A DNA stretch of 64,000 nt from Chloroflexota bacterium (GTDB taxonomy: Bacteria > Chloroflexota > Anaerolineae > UBA1429), in contig JAAYAW010000073.1 of the NCBI GenBank assembly GCA_012719135.1, positions 1 through 64,000 of the forward strand. Reading direction: 5' to 3'. The translations under genes were made by a program, and so were the position numbers. A model generated the notes under the pieces. It did no database searches, had not been told where the DNA came from, and worked only from the letters and a program-made list of their open reading frames with translations. Shown here in pieces: positions 16,142 through 24,414 of the stretch (positions are counted from its first letter, which is position 1; each line of letters opens with the position of its first letter).

Positions 16142-16594
16142 CTACAGTACCTCCAGGACCTCGCCCACGTGCCCCTCAACCTTGACCTTGGGGAACACCT
16201 TGATGATCGTGCCATTCTCATCGATCACAAAGGTGGAACGCGTCATGCCCTGGGTCGTCTTCCCACAGACGACCTTCTCACCCCAGGCACCGTAGGCGAT
16301 CGAGACGGCGTGATCAGAATCGCTCAGCAGGTAAAAGGGCAGATCGAACTTGCTGCGGAACTTGGCGTGTGAGGCTACGCTATCCGGGCTGATCCCTACG
16401 ACAACGGCCCCCTTCATTGACAGGGCAGCGTTCTCATCGCGGAAGCTGCAGGCCTCCTTTGTGCAACCGGGGGTGTTGTCCTTGGGGTAAAAGTAAACGA
16501 CAACCTTCTTGCCGCGGAAATCGCTCAGTGAGATGCGCTCTCCTTGGTCCGAATCCAGTGTAAAGTCGGGAGCGACGGTCTGTTCCTGAAGCAT
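16142..16594 (-). CDS. bcp: Thioredoxin-dependent thiol peroxidase (Bcp/PrxQ)
   Basis: A 150-residue peroxiredoxin reducing hydroperoxides with thioredoxin electrons. APDFTLDSDQGERISLSDFRGKKVVVYFYP leads into the peroxidatic site NTPGCTKEACSFRD. The peroxidatic Cys is followed five residues later by the second Cys, as in BCP/PrxQ enzymes with an intrahelical resolving cysteine. TRSTFVIDENG is the usual C-terminal signature. It is transcribed alone from a strong promoter at 16621-16649. Confidence 0.95.
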   Translation of the reverse strand: MLQEQTVAPDFTLDSDQGERISLSDFRGKKVVVYFYPKDNTPGCTKEACSFRDENAALSMKGAVVVGISPDSVASHAKFRSKFDLPFYLLSDSDHAVSIAYGAWGEKVVCGKTTQGMTRSTFVIDENGTIIKVFPKVKVEGHVGEVLEVL

Positions 16595-16620
16595 GGTTTA
16601 CCTCCTGTGGATCTTTCATA

Positions 16621-16649
16621 ATCATACCTATTTACAGTAAGTTTGTCAA
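16621..16649 (-). promoter_or_regulatory. bcp promoter with an internal inverted repeat
   Basis: On the minus strand TTGACA, a 17-base spacer and TATGAT. The spacer contains the near-palindrome TTACTGTAA, a possible operator placed between -35 and -10. Confidence 0.75.
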
Positions 16650-16680
16650 GATATCGGTGATGGTCCAGAGGGCAGCGGTG

Positions 16681-16709
16681 TTGTGGCACAGGCGGGCCAC
16701 AGGTACAAT
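16681..16709 (+). promoter_or_regulatory. Promoter of the M50 protease gene
   Basis: TTGTGG, a 17-base spacer and TACAAT, 30 bases upstream of the ATG at 16739. A G-rich ribosome binding site lies between them. Confidence 0.6.
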
Positions 16710-16738
16710 CGAGGTGAGCGTCAGGGGGGCAGTGTGCC

Positions 16739-17860
16739 ATGCACAGACGGTTCATCCGCATCGGCACGATCGCTGGAGCGCCGGTGGTTCTGGACATCGG
16801 CTGGTTTCTGTTGGTTGCGGGGCTGCTGTGGGCGCTGCCGCGCTACTACCTTGAGGCGATTCTGCCTGCCTCGTCTGCTGTGGAGCGGGTGGCCCTGGCC
16901 CTGGGCGTTTCCCTGGTGTTTTCTGGCACAATCCTGCTGCACGAGCTCGCCCACCTCGGGATGGCCAGCGCGCTCAGGCTCAGGGCGAAGCGTATTACGC
17001 TCACGTTGTTTGGCGGCGCTGTCTCTCTGGCGGAGGACCGGTCTCATGCGGCTCAAGAGTTCCTCATATCCCTCGCCGGCCCGGGGGCGACGCTGGCGCT
17101 GGGGCTGGTATTCGGGCTGCTGCACCGGTATAGCGTAGGGAGAGCTCCCGTTGTCGCTGCTGCGGCCAGGGCCTTGCAGCTGGCCTGCATTGGCCTCGGG
17201 CTGTTCAATCTGTTCCCCGCGTTGCCGCTGGATGGCGGGCAGGCGCTGAGAGCGGTGCTTTGGGCACTCTCGCGTGACCGGCACACGGCGGGGTTCTGGG
17301 CAGCGCGCATCGGACAGTGGGCCGGCTCGGCCATGACCATCGTCGGCCTGATGGGTTATCTCTCGCGTGACGCGAATCAGTGGATCTGGCTGGCCGTCGT
17401 CGGCTTGCTGGTTGAGGGCGGCGCTCGAGCTGCCTACAGGCAGGTCGGAGTCGAGCGGGCCATCGAGGGGCATGTGGCGGCCGATGTGATGGTCCGCGGC
17501 TGCGTACCTCTGAGTCCCGATCTGACACTGGATCAGCTGGACGGGGCCTTGGCCCGCCGTAGTGTGCCATGCCTCGTCGTGGGAGACGAACGAGGTGTGT
17601 ACGGCATGCTGACCGGGAGCCGGATCAGGCGAGTGCGAAGATCGCGCAGAGGGCGCACCACCCTGATGCAGGTGTTGCTTCCTATCGCTGAACAGCACCG
17701 GGTGTCGCCTGAAATGCCGCTACGGGAGGTCCTGGAGCGGATGTTCGATTCCGGGTTACAGGAACTCCCCGTGATGCGGGATGGCGCGATGCTGGGGATC
17801 GCCGTGCATCACGAGATCGTGAGGCTGATCGAGTCGCGTTCGATAGGGGGGCTGAGCTGA
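16739..17860 (+). CDS. Site-2 protease family (M50) metalloprotease with CBS domains
   Basis: A 373-residue membrane protease. The zinc motif is H68-E69-L70-A71-H72 in LLHELAHLGMA, inside a hydrophobic segment. The third ligand is the aspartate in NLFPALPLDGGQALRAVLW. About six membrane segments occupy residues 15-245. The C-terminal 120 residues (from AADVMVRGCVPLSPDLTL) form a CBS-domain pair, which typically binds adenine nucleotides and may gate activity. Such proteases cut membrane-embedded regulators; no obvious substrate (anti-sigma factor) is adjacent. Confidence 0.9.
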   Translation: MHRRFIRIGTIAGAPVVLDIGWFLLVAGLLWALPRYYLEAILPASSAVERVALALGVSLVFSGTILLHELAHLGMASALRLRAKRITLTLFGGAVSLAEDRSHAAQEFLISLAGPGATLALGLVFGLLHRYSVGRAPVVAAAARALQLACIGLGLFNLFPALPLDGGQALRAVLWALSRDRHTAGFWAARIGQWAGSAMTIVGLMGYLSRDANQWIWLAVVGLLVEGGARAAYRQVGVERAIEGHVAADVMVRGCVPLSPDLTLDQLDGALARRSVPCLVVGDERGVYGMLTGSRIRRVRRSRRGRTTLMQVLLPIAEQHRVSPEMPLREVLERMFDSGLQELPVMRDGAMLGIAVHHEIVRLIESRSIGGLS

Positions 17861-18075
17861 GCCGTGCGTGGGAGCGGCGCGTGAGGCGCGAGGCCGGTGG
17901 CCATGTCCTGAGCCTGCGGACGCCCTCGGCGTGCGGGATAGCGAGGAGGCGTACGGCAGGGAACCCACGGACGCCAGTGACGGGGCCGGCGGCTACGGAT
18001 GTGCGTGCTCGAGGGTGCGAGAAGAGGGGCCATCCTGAGGCTGATTTGCCCTACTACCAAGGTGAGGCGGGAGCG

Positions 18076-19077
18076 ATGTCGGATCGACTGTCATATCCTC
18101 TGTTTTTTGAGCCACAACTGAGGCACTACATCTGGGGCGGCCGCAACCTCGAGATCCTGTACGGCCGACAATTGCCTCCCGGCAGAACGGCCGAAAGCTG
18201 GGAGATATCGGGACATCGCGATGCCCCGACCGTTGTAGCGAACGGGCCCCTCACGGGTGAAAGCCTGATCACCCTGGTAGCGCGGATGGGGAAAGATCTG
18301 GTTGGCTGGCGTGCAGAAGGCAGCTGTGGCGCGGGCTCCTTCCCGCTGTTGGTCAAGCTTCTGGATGCGCAGCAGGATCTCTCTGTCCAGGTGCATCCCG
18401 ATGATGACTACGCCCTGACCCATGAGCCCGGCGAGCGCGGCAAAGTGGAGACCTGGTATGTGCTATCGGCGGGCGCGGATGCCCGGTTGGTCTATGGGCT
18501 CCGCCCGGGCATCGACCGGTCGGCGCTCGCCGGCGCCTTGGAGCGGGGGAGTGTGGCGGACGTGCTGGCTTACCTGCCGGTGAAGCCGGGTGATTGCGTC
18601 CACGTACCGGCCGGCACGTTGCATGCGATAATGGCCGGGACCGTTGTGGTAGAGGTGCAGCAGACTTCTGATGCGACCTACCGGCTCTTCGATTGGGGAA
18701 GGCTCGGGCACGATGGCCGGCCGAGGGAAGTTCACATCGACAAGGCCCTGGCCACGATCCGCTGGGATTCTCCTGCGCCGGGTACGGTTGTCCCGAGACC
18801 CTTGGATACCGACAACGGCGTTCGCCAGTGGGAGCTCGTGCGGTGCCCTCAGTACAACCTCGACAAGATCGAACTCAGTCCGGGCGCAGCCTTCGACGGC
18901 CACTGCTCGGGCGAAACGTTCGAGATTTGGGGTTGCGTTGAGGGCGAGGCCACGGTGAGCGCCGGCGGTGAGTGGGAATTGGCGGCCGTGCGGTTCGCCC
19001 TGCTGCCGGCCATAGTGGGACGGTATCGTATCTCGTCCGGCAGCGGTGCGACGCTACTGAGGGCCTATTGCGGATAG
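18076..19077 (+). CDS. manA: Mannose-6-phosphate isomerase, class I type
   Basis: A 333-residue cupin-fold zinc enzyme interconverting mannose-6-P and fructose-6-P. Seen: FEPQLRHYIWGGRNL at the N-terminus, KLLDAQQDLSVQVHPDDDYA with zinc ligands Gln and His, and VHVPAGTLHAI with the later His, then VVVEVQQTSDATYRLFDWGR. The ORF-track start at 17881 adds 65 residues with no family match; ATG 18076 (MSDRLSYPLFFEP) is preceded by GGCGGGAG. It probably feeds mannose into glycolysis or GDP-mannose synthesis. Confidence 0.9.
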   Translation: MSDRLSYPLFFEPQLRHYIWGGRNLEILYGRQLPPGRTAESWEISGHRDAPTVVANGPLTGESLITLVARMGKDLVGWRAEGSCGAGSFPLLVKLLDAQQDLSVQVHPDDDYALTHEPGERGKVETWYVLSAGADARLVYGLRPGIDRSALAGALERGSVADVLAYLPVKPGDCVHVPAGTLHAIMAGTVVVEVQQTSDATYRLFDWGRLGHDGRPREVHIDKALATIRWDSPAPGTVVPRPLDTDNGVRQWELVRCPQYNLDKIELSPGAAFDGHCSGETFEIWGCVEGEATVSAGGEWELAAVRFALLPAIVGRYRISSGSGATLLRAYCG

Positions 19078-19127
19078 CGAACTGTTCGCCATAGGCTACA
19101 CGAGTATCGCCCTATCGGCCGGTGGGC

Positions 19128-20162
19128 TCAGTCGAACACAAAGACCGTTCTGATGTTGCCCTCGACGCCGGCGTACAGGCGGTCAAAAACGGCTTGGCCT
19201 TCTTCCAGATGGGCGTACTCGCTGATGAATGGATCGACATTGAGCCGGCCGGATGCGATGAGATCCGCGCAGTCGGCGACTTCACCGTTCGAGGCACATA
19301 CGCCATAGATCGTGAGCTCTCGGCTCACAACATTCTGCAGCGCCATTGTGACCTCCGGAGCGACGTTGCCGATGAGGGTGAGGCTGCCACCTTTGCGCGT
19401 GATCTCCAGTGCGATCTGGAAGGTGGCCTGGACGCCGACAGCCTCCAGGGCAGCGTCGGCTCCGCGTGGGCCGGTGGCGAGGCGCAGTTGATCGATCAGA
19501 TCGGGAGCGTCAGCCGGAATGGTGACGTCAGCGCCCATGGAGCGAGCCATCTCCAGGCGCGATGGGGACAGGTCGGTCACGATCAGCTTGCCGGCGCCCT
19601 TCAGCCGCATGGCCTGTAGAGCGACGAGGCCGATCGCGCCGGCGCCGACGATGACGACGGTGTCGTTCAGTGTGAGTGGCGTCCGGTTTGCCGCGTGCAC
19701 ACCCACGGATGCCGTCTCGATCAGCGCAGCCTGTGCAAAGGACAGGCCCTCGGGCATCTTGGCGGCAATCCAGTACGGGACCGTGACGTACTCGGCCATC
19801 GCGCCGTGTCGCCGGTAGGTGCCCTCGGACACCCCCAGCACCTCGCGGTGGTCGCAGAGGTTGAGGTGCCCACTCTGGCAGTAGTGGCACAGGCGGCAGT
19901 AAATCGTCGAGTCGAAAGTGACACGGTCGCCGGGAGTGAATCCGGCAACCTGATCGCCAACCGCCTCCACCACTCCCGCAGCCTCGTGTCCCATGATGAT
20001 CGGTGGCTGACGCCGGCCTGTCACCCCTGAGTATCCCTTGATATCAGAGCCACAGATGGCGCAGGCACGCACCCGAACCAGCAGCTCTTCTGGCCCCGGC
20101 TCCGGTTTCGGCCAGTCGGTGTACTCCAGAACAAAGGGCGCCGTATGCACCAAGGCTTTCAT
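19128..20162 (-). CDS. Zinc-dependent medium-chain alcohol/polyol dehydrogenase
   Basis: A 344-residue MDR-family NAD(P)-dependent dehydrogenase. The catalytic-zinc region is CAICGSDIKGYSG and GHEAAGVVEAVGDQV. The structural zinc lobe has four cysteines (CRLCHYCQSGHLNLC). The Rossmann motif is VVIVGAGAIGLVALQAM. The pattern resembles sorbitol, threonine and galactitol-phosphate dehydrogenases; substrate is not readable. It is monocistronic, with its own promoter at 20190-20218, and is convergent with manA. Confidence 0.88.
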   Translation of the reverse strand: MKALVHTAPFVLEYTDWPKPEPGPEELLVRVRACAICGSDIKGYSGVTGRRQPPIIMGHEAAGVVEAVGDQVAGFTPGDRVTFDSTIYCRLCHYCQSGHLNLCDHREVLGVSEGTYRRHGAMAEYVTVPYWIAAKMPEGLSFAQAALIETASVGVHAANRTPLTLNDTVVIVGAGAIGLVALQAMRLKGAGKLIVTDLSPSRLEMARSMGADVTIPADAPDLIDQLRLATGPRGADAALEAVGVQATFQIALEITRKGGSLTLIGNVAPEVTMALQNVVSRELTIYGVCASNGEVADCADLIASGRLNVDPFISEYAHLEEGQAVFDRLYAGVEGNIRTVFVFD

Positions 20163-20189
20163 GGGGCCACCTCCTTTTGCGTTGCGCCG

Positions 20190-20218
20190 ATTATCGGTGG
20201 GCCCGTAAGGCCTGTCAA
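20190..20218 (-). promoter_or_regulatory. Promoter of the dehydrogenase gene
   Basis: On the minus strand TTGACA, a 17-base spacer and GATAAT, 28 bases upstream of the start codon. Confidence 0.75.
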
Positions 20219-20231
20219 CGTCAAATGAACA

Positions 20232-20259
20232 CGCCTCCTCACGATATCGTGGGGAGGCG
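20232..20259 (-). terminator. Hairpin downstream of arsA
   Basis: CGCCTCCTCACGAT and ATCGTGGGGAGGCG form a 14-bp stem with one wobble pair. It is the likely end of the minus-strand arsA operon just before the dehydrogenase promoter. Between 20260 and 20489 I see nothing else supportable. Confidence 0.55.
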
Positions 20260-20489
20260 GGACGGCGTGCGCCAGAAGCCCGGCAGGGGCCGCGCTACAG
20301 GACCTGTGCCTTGGGACGGCGACAACTTGCTCTCTCGCGGCGGGTGGGCTGCCGCTGCGGTGCCTGTGAAGCCCGTGTTCCTGGCGTGACCGGCACACCA
20401 TCCCTGGGCGACGCCTGTCCTTGCCACGCAGGCGACAAGTCGGGTGCGATGGGCTGATGGCTTTCCCGGGCCAACACGCGACGCGCCTT

Positions 20490-21668
20490 CTACCGGGCCG
20501 AGGGCTCGCGAAAGGCGACGTGGAGTTCCTGTCCCTCGATGGATGCCCACTCCGGCTCTAGCGAGGCGAGGACCTGCGGAAGCGAGAGAGTCCGGCGAAA
20601 GCGGCCCAGGCGGATGAGCAACTGGTCGGCATCCTTGGTCAGGTCCACCGTGCCGGCTTCCACGGCTGCGAGCCGGAGGATGAGGATGTACCGGCCGTCA
20701 CGCCTCTCAAACCGCAGGGGTTGCTCAACGGAGAGAGGACGGCTTGGATCCACATCTCCATAGGTTTCCTCCGCCAGAGACGTCAACGCCTCGACGCCGA
20801 TCACCTCCCGGCGTCTCAAGGCGATGTGGAAAGTGGGAAGGGGGGCGAACACAGCCTCTACCGAATCGATGTACCCTGCCTGGTCGGCCTTCCAGTGCTC
20901 AAAGAACGGGTCCTGGACGGCATCAGGTAGTATTCTATTGACATAAAGACTGTCTACGCTGAGACCAAACAGGCTCATGTAGGTAAAGGCCCGCTGGGTC
21001 TCCTGAACGGAAAGCTGGTCCGGATTCAGCACCAGACGTACTGAAGTCTGCTCGCGATCGGTGAGCACGTCTCGCAGCTGGGTAACCTGATCAAACAGGC
21101 TGGTGATCTGTTGCTGAATCTGTGGCTCACTCCATGGCAGCTTGAGGGCGCGCTGGAGTGAAGGCAGAAAGAGGCGGGCTGCGCCGGAGCTGAGGCCCGC
21201 CAGGTGGCGTACGTACCACTGTTGCAGATCGGGCGCCCCGAGGAGACGCATGGACGCCCCCGTGGGGGCGCTATCGATGATGATCACCTCATAGTGGCCC
21301 TGCTCCTGGTACCGGAACAGACGGATTAACGAGACCAGCTCGTCCAGCCCGGGAAACACAGCCAACTCACCAGCGATTGGGCCATCGACACCCTGGCCCT
21401 CAAGGCTGGACGCGATTCGACGCCTGATACTGCCCCAGTAGCGCTCGAGTTCCTCAGCCGTATCGAGCTCCGTCGCGTACAGCGACGTGCCGCTCACCGG
21501 TTGCGGGTCGTTGGTGAGCGGCATGCCCAGCGCGTCAGCCAGGCTGTGCGCCGTATCCGTGCTGATCACCAGCGTGCGGTAGCCAAGCTGAGCGCAGCGC
21601 AGGGCTGTGGCGGCGCTCAGCGTGGTCTTGCCCACGCCCCCTTTGCCTGTGAAGAGAATCGTCCTCAC
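20490..21668 (-). CDS. ArsA/Get3-like ATPase with C-terminal HSP20-like domain
   Basis: A 392-residue single-domain ATPase of the ArsA/GET3 family. The deviant Walker A is GKGGVGKTT (residues 8-16). DTAHSLADALG and IIDSAPTGASMRLLGAP follow. The last ~90 residues (from RPLSVEQPLRFERRDGRYILILRL) look like the alpha-crystallin-type domain seen in bacterial Get3d-like proteins. No arsB, arsC, arsD or arsR is nearby, so a role in arsenite efflux is unlikely. Client binding or chaperoning of hydrophobic proteins is more plausible. The GTG start directly follows the stop of the upstream gene. Confidence 0.85.
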   Translation of the reverse strand: MRTILFTGKGGVGKTTLSAATALRCAQLGYRTLVISTDTAHSLADALGMPLTNDPQPVSGTSLYATELDTAEELERYWGSIRRRIASSLEGQGVDGPIAGELAVFPGLDELVSLIRLFRYQEQGHYEVIIIDSAPTGASMRLLGAPDLQQWYVRHLAGLSSGAARLFLPSLQRALKLPWSEPQIQQQITSLFDQVTQLRDVLTDREQTSVRLVLNPDQLSVQETQRAFTYMSLFGLSVDSLYVNRILPDAVQDPFFEHWKADQAGYIDSVEAVFAPLPTFHIALRRREVIGVEALTSLAEETYGDVDPSRPLSVEQPLRFERRDGRYILILRLAAVEAGTVDLTKDADQLLIRLGRFRRTLSLPQVLASLEPEWASIEGQELHVAFREPSAR

Positions 21669-22163
21669 TCAGGTGGCCGTCGCGCTTAGGCCATCGATGG
21701 CCTTGAGGATCGCGGTGCGACGCTCGTGCTCCAGCTCGTAGGCGCGCACAGCATCGAGTTGCTTGGCGCTCAAACCGGTCAGCCTGGCGATGATCTGGTC
21801 ACTCTCAAGCGAATCATAGTCGGTGATGGGCACCATTGGTACGGTGCGCCGCCCAAGCGGCTGGGTCTCGGTGCTCTTGTGACCCAGCAAGCCCATGACG
21901 GTGCGAGTAACAGGCCCGGGGTGTTCTGCGGCTTCCTGCCCCGCCGCGCGAGCCTCTTCAAGCGTCCTCACAACCGAGCGGGCCGTGAGGATCGCGAGAC
22001 CGATGCTGGTAAGAGCCACCTGTTCGAGCGCCTGACGTACGGGCTCAACGTCCGCTTTGGGCAGGTGGATGTCCTCTCGGCGGGGGCGCTTTAGCTCAAA
22101 CTCGACAACCCGGCGTGTCCCACTCGATCCCGCGTCATCGAAAGACAGCGTAGTATCACTCAT
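21669..22163 (-). CDS. Hypothetical partner protein of the ArsA-like ATPase
   Basis: A 164-residue protein without a recognised catalytic motif. Residues 35-80 are helical and amphipathic (VEPVRQALEQVALTSIGLAILTARSVVRTLEEARAAG). The C-terminal third, ITDYDSLESDQIIARLTGLSAKQLDAVRAYELEHERRTAILKAID, is a helix-turn-helix-like repeat that also ends some actinobacterial lipid-droplet or polymer-associated proteins. There is zero spacing to the ATPase gene, so translation is coupled. It may be the ATPase's client or a membrane/lipid-surface adaptor; function unknown. Confidence 0.7.
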   Translation of the reverse strand: MSDTTLSFDDAGSSGTRRVVEFELKRPRREDIHLPKADVEPVRQALEQVALTSIGLAILTARSVVRTLEEARAAGQEAAEHPGPVTRTVMGLLGHKSTETQPLGRRTVPMVPITDYDSLESDQIIARLTGLSAKQLDAVRAYELEHERRTAILKAIDGLSATAT

Positions 22164-22179
22164 GTTTCCTCCGTTGCTC

Positions 22180-22202
22180 TGCGTAACTGCACACTATACG
22201 CA
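22180..22202 (-). promoter_or_regulatory. -10 element within inverted repeat upstream of the ArsA unit
   Basis: On the minus strand TATAGT lies at 22198-22193. The arms TGCGTA and TACGCA (11 bases apart) frame it, as an operator might. No good -35 is seen. Confidence 0.35.
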
Positions 22203-22206
22203 ACGA

Positions 22207-22980
22207 TCAGGCGGAGGTTGCATCGCTTGGAGCCGGCGTCTGCGCTGTGACGCAAGAGCGCGCCATCGGGCAGCCATAGCACCGGGGCGTGGCGCGGCAA
22301 TGGGCCTTGCCGTGCTGTACGATCAGGGCGTGGCACTCGTTGTAGACCTGCGGATCTGTGCCCAGGCCCTGGGAGAACCAACTCTGAACGGTATCGTAGC
22401 TGGATTCCCGGGCCCAATCATGACCAAGGCGCACCAAAAGGCGGCGGGTGTATCGATCGACGACAAAGACACGCTTGCCGAGAGCGTACAGCAGAATACA
22501 GTCGGCCGTCTCGGGACCGATGCCCTTCACCGAGAGGAGCAGCGTGCGACATTCTTCCGTGGTGAGCGTGCCGAGCGCGCACAGACCGCCCTGATCAACA
22601 ACCAGACGCAGGAGGTTCATCAGCCTGCCGTACTTGACATTGTAGCAGCCAGCCGGGCGAATGCAGGCCTTGACCCTGTCCTCAGGGGCTGCCAACAGCC
22701 GCTCGAAGGAGTCGAGTCCCGCTGCCTTTAGCCTGCCGATGGCCTGAGCGGCGTTAGCCCAAACGGTGTTCTGTGTCAGAACGGCCCCGAGGACGACCTC
22801 CGCGGGCGAGTCTCCCGGCCACCACCGTTGATCGCCATAGGCGTGATAGAGCTGTGTATAGAGGCAGGTAGCATCAGGCGCGGCGATTGACAAGGTTGGG
22901 CTCCGTGTGGACAGGCTGGTGAGCGGACTATATGCATCCGCCGTGGTGCTGGCAAGGCTGCTGGCGAAGGATTCCTGCAC
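22207..22980 (-). CDS. HhH-GPD base-excision glycosylase (endonuclease III-like, MagIII type)
   Basis: Up to 257 residues. The HhH-GPD core carries LSVKGIGPETADCILLYALGKRVFVVDRYTRR. The catalytic Asp is present (VVD), but the lyase lysine of endonuclease III (GxGxKTA) is Glu here (GPETA). This fits a monofunctional glycosylase of the MagIII/HP0602 kind that removes alkylated bases without AP-lyase activity. A [4Fe-4S] motif ends the protein (CRATPRCYGCPMARSC). The first ~30 residues are not family-like. A TTG at 22893 with GGAG upstream may be the real start (228 residues). Confidence 0.85.
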   Translation of the reverse strand: MQESFASSLASTTADAYSPLTSLSTRSPTLSIAAPDATCLYTQLYHAYGDQRWWPGDSPAEVVLGAVLTQNTVWANAAQAIGRLKAAGLDSFERLLAAPEDRVKACIRPAGCYNVKYGRLMNLLRLVVDQGGLCALGTLTTEECRTLLLSVKGIGPETADCILLYALGKRVFVVDRYTRRLLVRLGHDWARESSYDTVQSWFSQGLGTDPQVYNECHALIVQHGKAHCRATPRCYGCPMARSCVTAQTPAPSDATSA

Positions 22981-22992
22981 AGTACGGGAGGA

Positions 22993-23022
22993 TTGTTGGC
23001 CAGCCTGGGCCTATGGTATCAT
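22993..23022 (+). promoter_or_regulatory. Promoter of the LuxR-Kelch gene
   Basis: TTGTTG, an 18-base spacer and TATCAT, just upstream of the AAGGGGGTAG ribosome binding site. It overlaps the start region of the divergent glycosylase gene. Confidence 0.5.
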
Positions 23023-23039
23023 CGAGCAAGGGGGTAGGC

Positions 23040-24404
23040 ATGCAGGACCATCCGGGCGAGGAACTGAGCGCGCGCGAGCTCGAGATACTGCGTCTGGTTG
23101 CCACTGGGGCGACCAACCGGCAGGTCGCGCGTACGTTGTTCATCAGCCCCAATACGGTCAAGACACATCTCCGGAACATCTTTTCCAAGATAGGGGTTGA
23201 ATCACGCACCGAGGCTACGCTGTACGCGGTTCAACAGGGCTTGGTGGACGTTGGACTGAACACGAGAGACGACTCGCCAGTCGAAGAGCAAAGGGATGAA
23301 GAGACGAGGCGTGCGCTTCTCAAGATGTTACAGTGGGCTCGCACGACGACGCCGTCTCCCTGGTTGAGGCCGGTGACCGTGATCTTGGCCGTGGCTCTAG
23401 CGACGCTGCTGATGGTATGGCCCGCCGGGGGTTTGAACAGCGCGATGCAGCCGATGGATCGGCTCTCGGATGACTCGAGTCTATCAGGTGTGGGCGGCCA
23501 GGCCGCGGGGCTATCGAGATGGGGCGATCGTTCTCCGATGATCAGTGCGGCAGGCCGGTTTGGCCTGGCTATGGAAGGAGACAACGTCTACCTCATAGGC
23601 GGCGCGGGACAGAGCGGCGTGACAGGGACCGTTCAGGTGTACAACGTCGCTCAGGACGTGTGGGGGATGGGCAAGAGTAAGCCCACGCCGGTATCCAACG
23701 TCGGCGCTGCGACCGTCGGTGGGCGGATCTACGTCCCGGGTGGATTGGACGCGGAGGGCAACGTGCTGGACACCCTGGAGATCTACGATCCGAGGATGGG
23801 CCAGTGGACCACGGGGCCCTCGTTGCCGGTGGGGCTGTGCTCATATGCTATTGCGCCCGATGACGATGGATTCTACCTCTTCGGGGGCTGGGATGGTGCC
23901 GGCTATGTCGATGCCGTATACCACTACGGCGTAGGAACGGCGCGCTGGGAACGTGTGGCTACGCTCAGCCGGCCGCGCGGCTTTGCCGCAGCGGCTACGG
24001 CGGATGGGATCATCTATCTGCTGGGCGGGTACGATGGGGCCCAGGAACTCGACAGCTGCGAAGCCTTCCATGTGGACGCGGCCTGGGCCGGGCGCGATCC
24101 ATGGGAACGGCTCTCTGACATGCCAGAGGGGCGCGCCGGACATGCCGTGGCTGCCGGCCTGGGGAACCTCTACGTGTTGGGCGGAGGATGGCAGAGAGCG
24201 TTGAGCGAGAGCGCGCGCTACGACATCGGAACCGATAGCTGGGGTACGATTCCATCTCCCATATCTGATGAATGGCGCACCCTGGGCGCTGCCTCCGTAG
24301 ATACGAGCTCTGGGTTGTTTGTCTATGCATTCGGCGGATGGAGCGGCGCCTACCTGGCGGACGTGTACGCCTATCAGGCGTTCTACCGGCTCTATCTGCC
24401 GTGA
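23040..24404 (+). CDS. LuxR-type HTH / transmembrane / six-Kelch-repeat protein
   Basis: A 454-residue protein with an unusual order. A GerE/LuxR helix-turn-helix fills residues 8-65 (LSARELEILRLVATGATNRQVARTLFISPNTVKTHLRNIFSKIGV). A linker and one membrane helix (about 108-128, VTVILAVALATLLMVWP) follow. After that come six Kelch repeats (YLIGG, YVPGG, YLFGG, YLLGG, YVLGG, YAFGG), enough for a complete propeller on the outside. This looks like a membrane-tethered one-component regulator. ATG 23040 is favoured by AAGGGGG; the track start at 22932 lies upstream of the promoter. Ten bases separate it from an OsmC gene, a possible co-transcribed partner. Confidence 0.85.
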   Translation: MQDHPGEELSARELEILRLVATGATNRQVARTLFISPNTVKTHLRNIFSKIGVESRTEATLYAVQQGLVDVGLNTRDDSPVEEQRDEETRRALLKMLQWARTTTPSPWLRPVTVILAVALATLLMVWPAGGLNSAMQPMDRLSDDSSLSGVGGQAAGLSRWGDRSPMISAAGRFGLAMEGDNVYLIGGAGQSGVTGTVQVYNVAQDVWGMGKSKPTPVSNVGAATVGGRIYVPGGLDAEGNVLDTLEIYDPRMGQWTTGPSLPVGLCSYAIAPDDDGFYLFGGWDGAGYVDAVYHYGVGTARWERVATLSRPRGFAAAATADGIIYLLGGYDGAQELDSCEAFHVDAAWAGRDPWERLSDMPEGRAGHAVAAGLGNLYVLGGGWQRALSESARYDIGTDSWGTIPSPISDEWRTLGAASVDTSSGLFVYAFGGWSGAYLADVYAYQAFYRLYLP

Positions 24405-24414
24405 TGGGGGAGAG

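Noticed and set aside
16721-17698. 325-residue minus-strand ORF opposite the M50 protease
   Set aside because: His/Pro/Gln-rich shadow translation of a membrane protein gene.
20490-21668. Arsenite efflux ATPase annotation
   Set aside because: The fold is ArsA-like, but there is no arsB, arsD, arsR or arsC near it and the tail fits the Get3d-like branch; an arsenic role would be a name-based guess.
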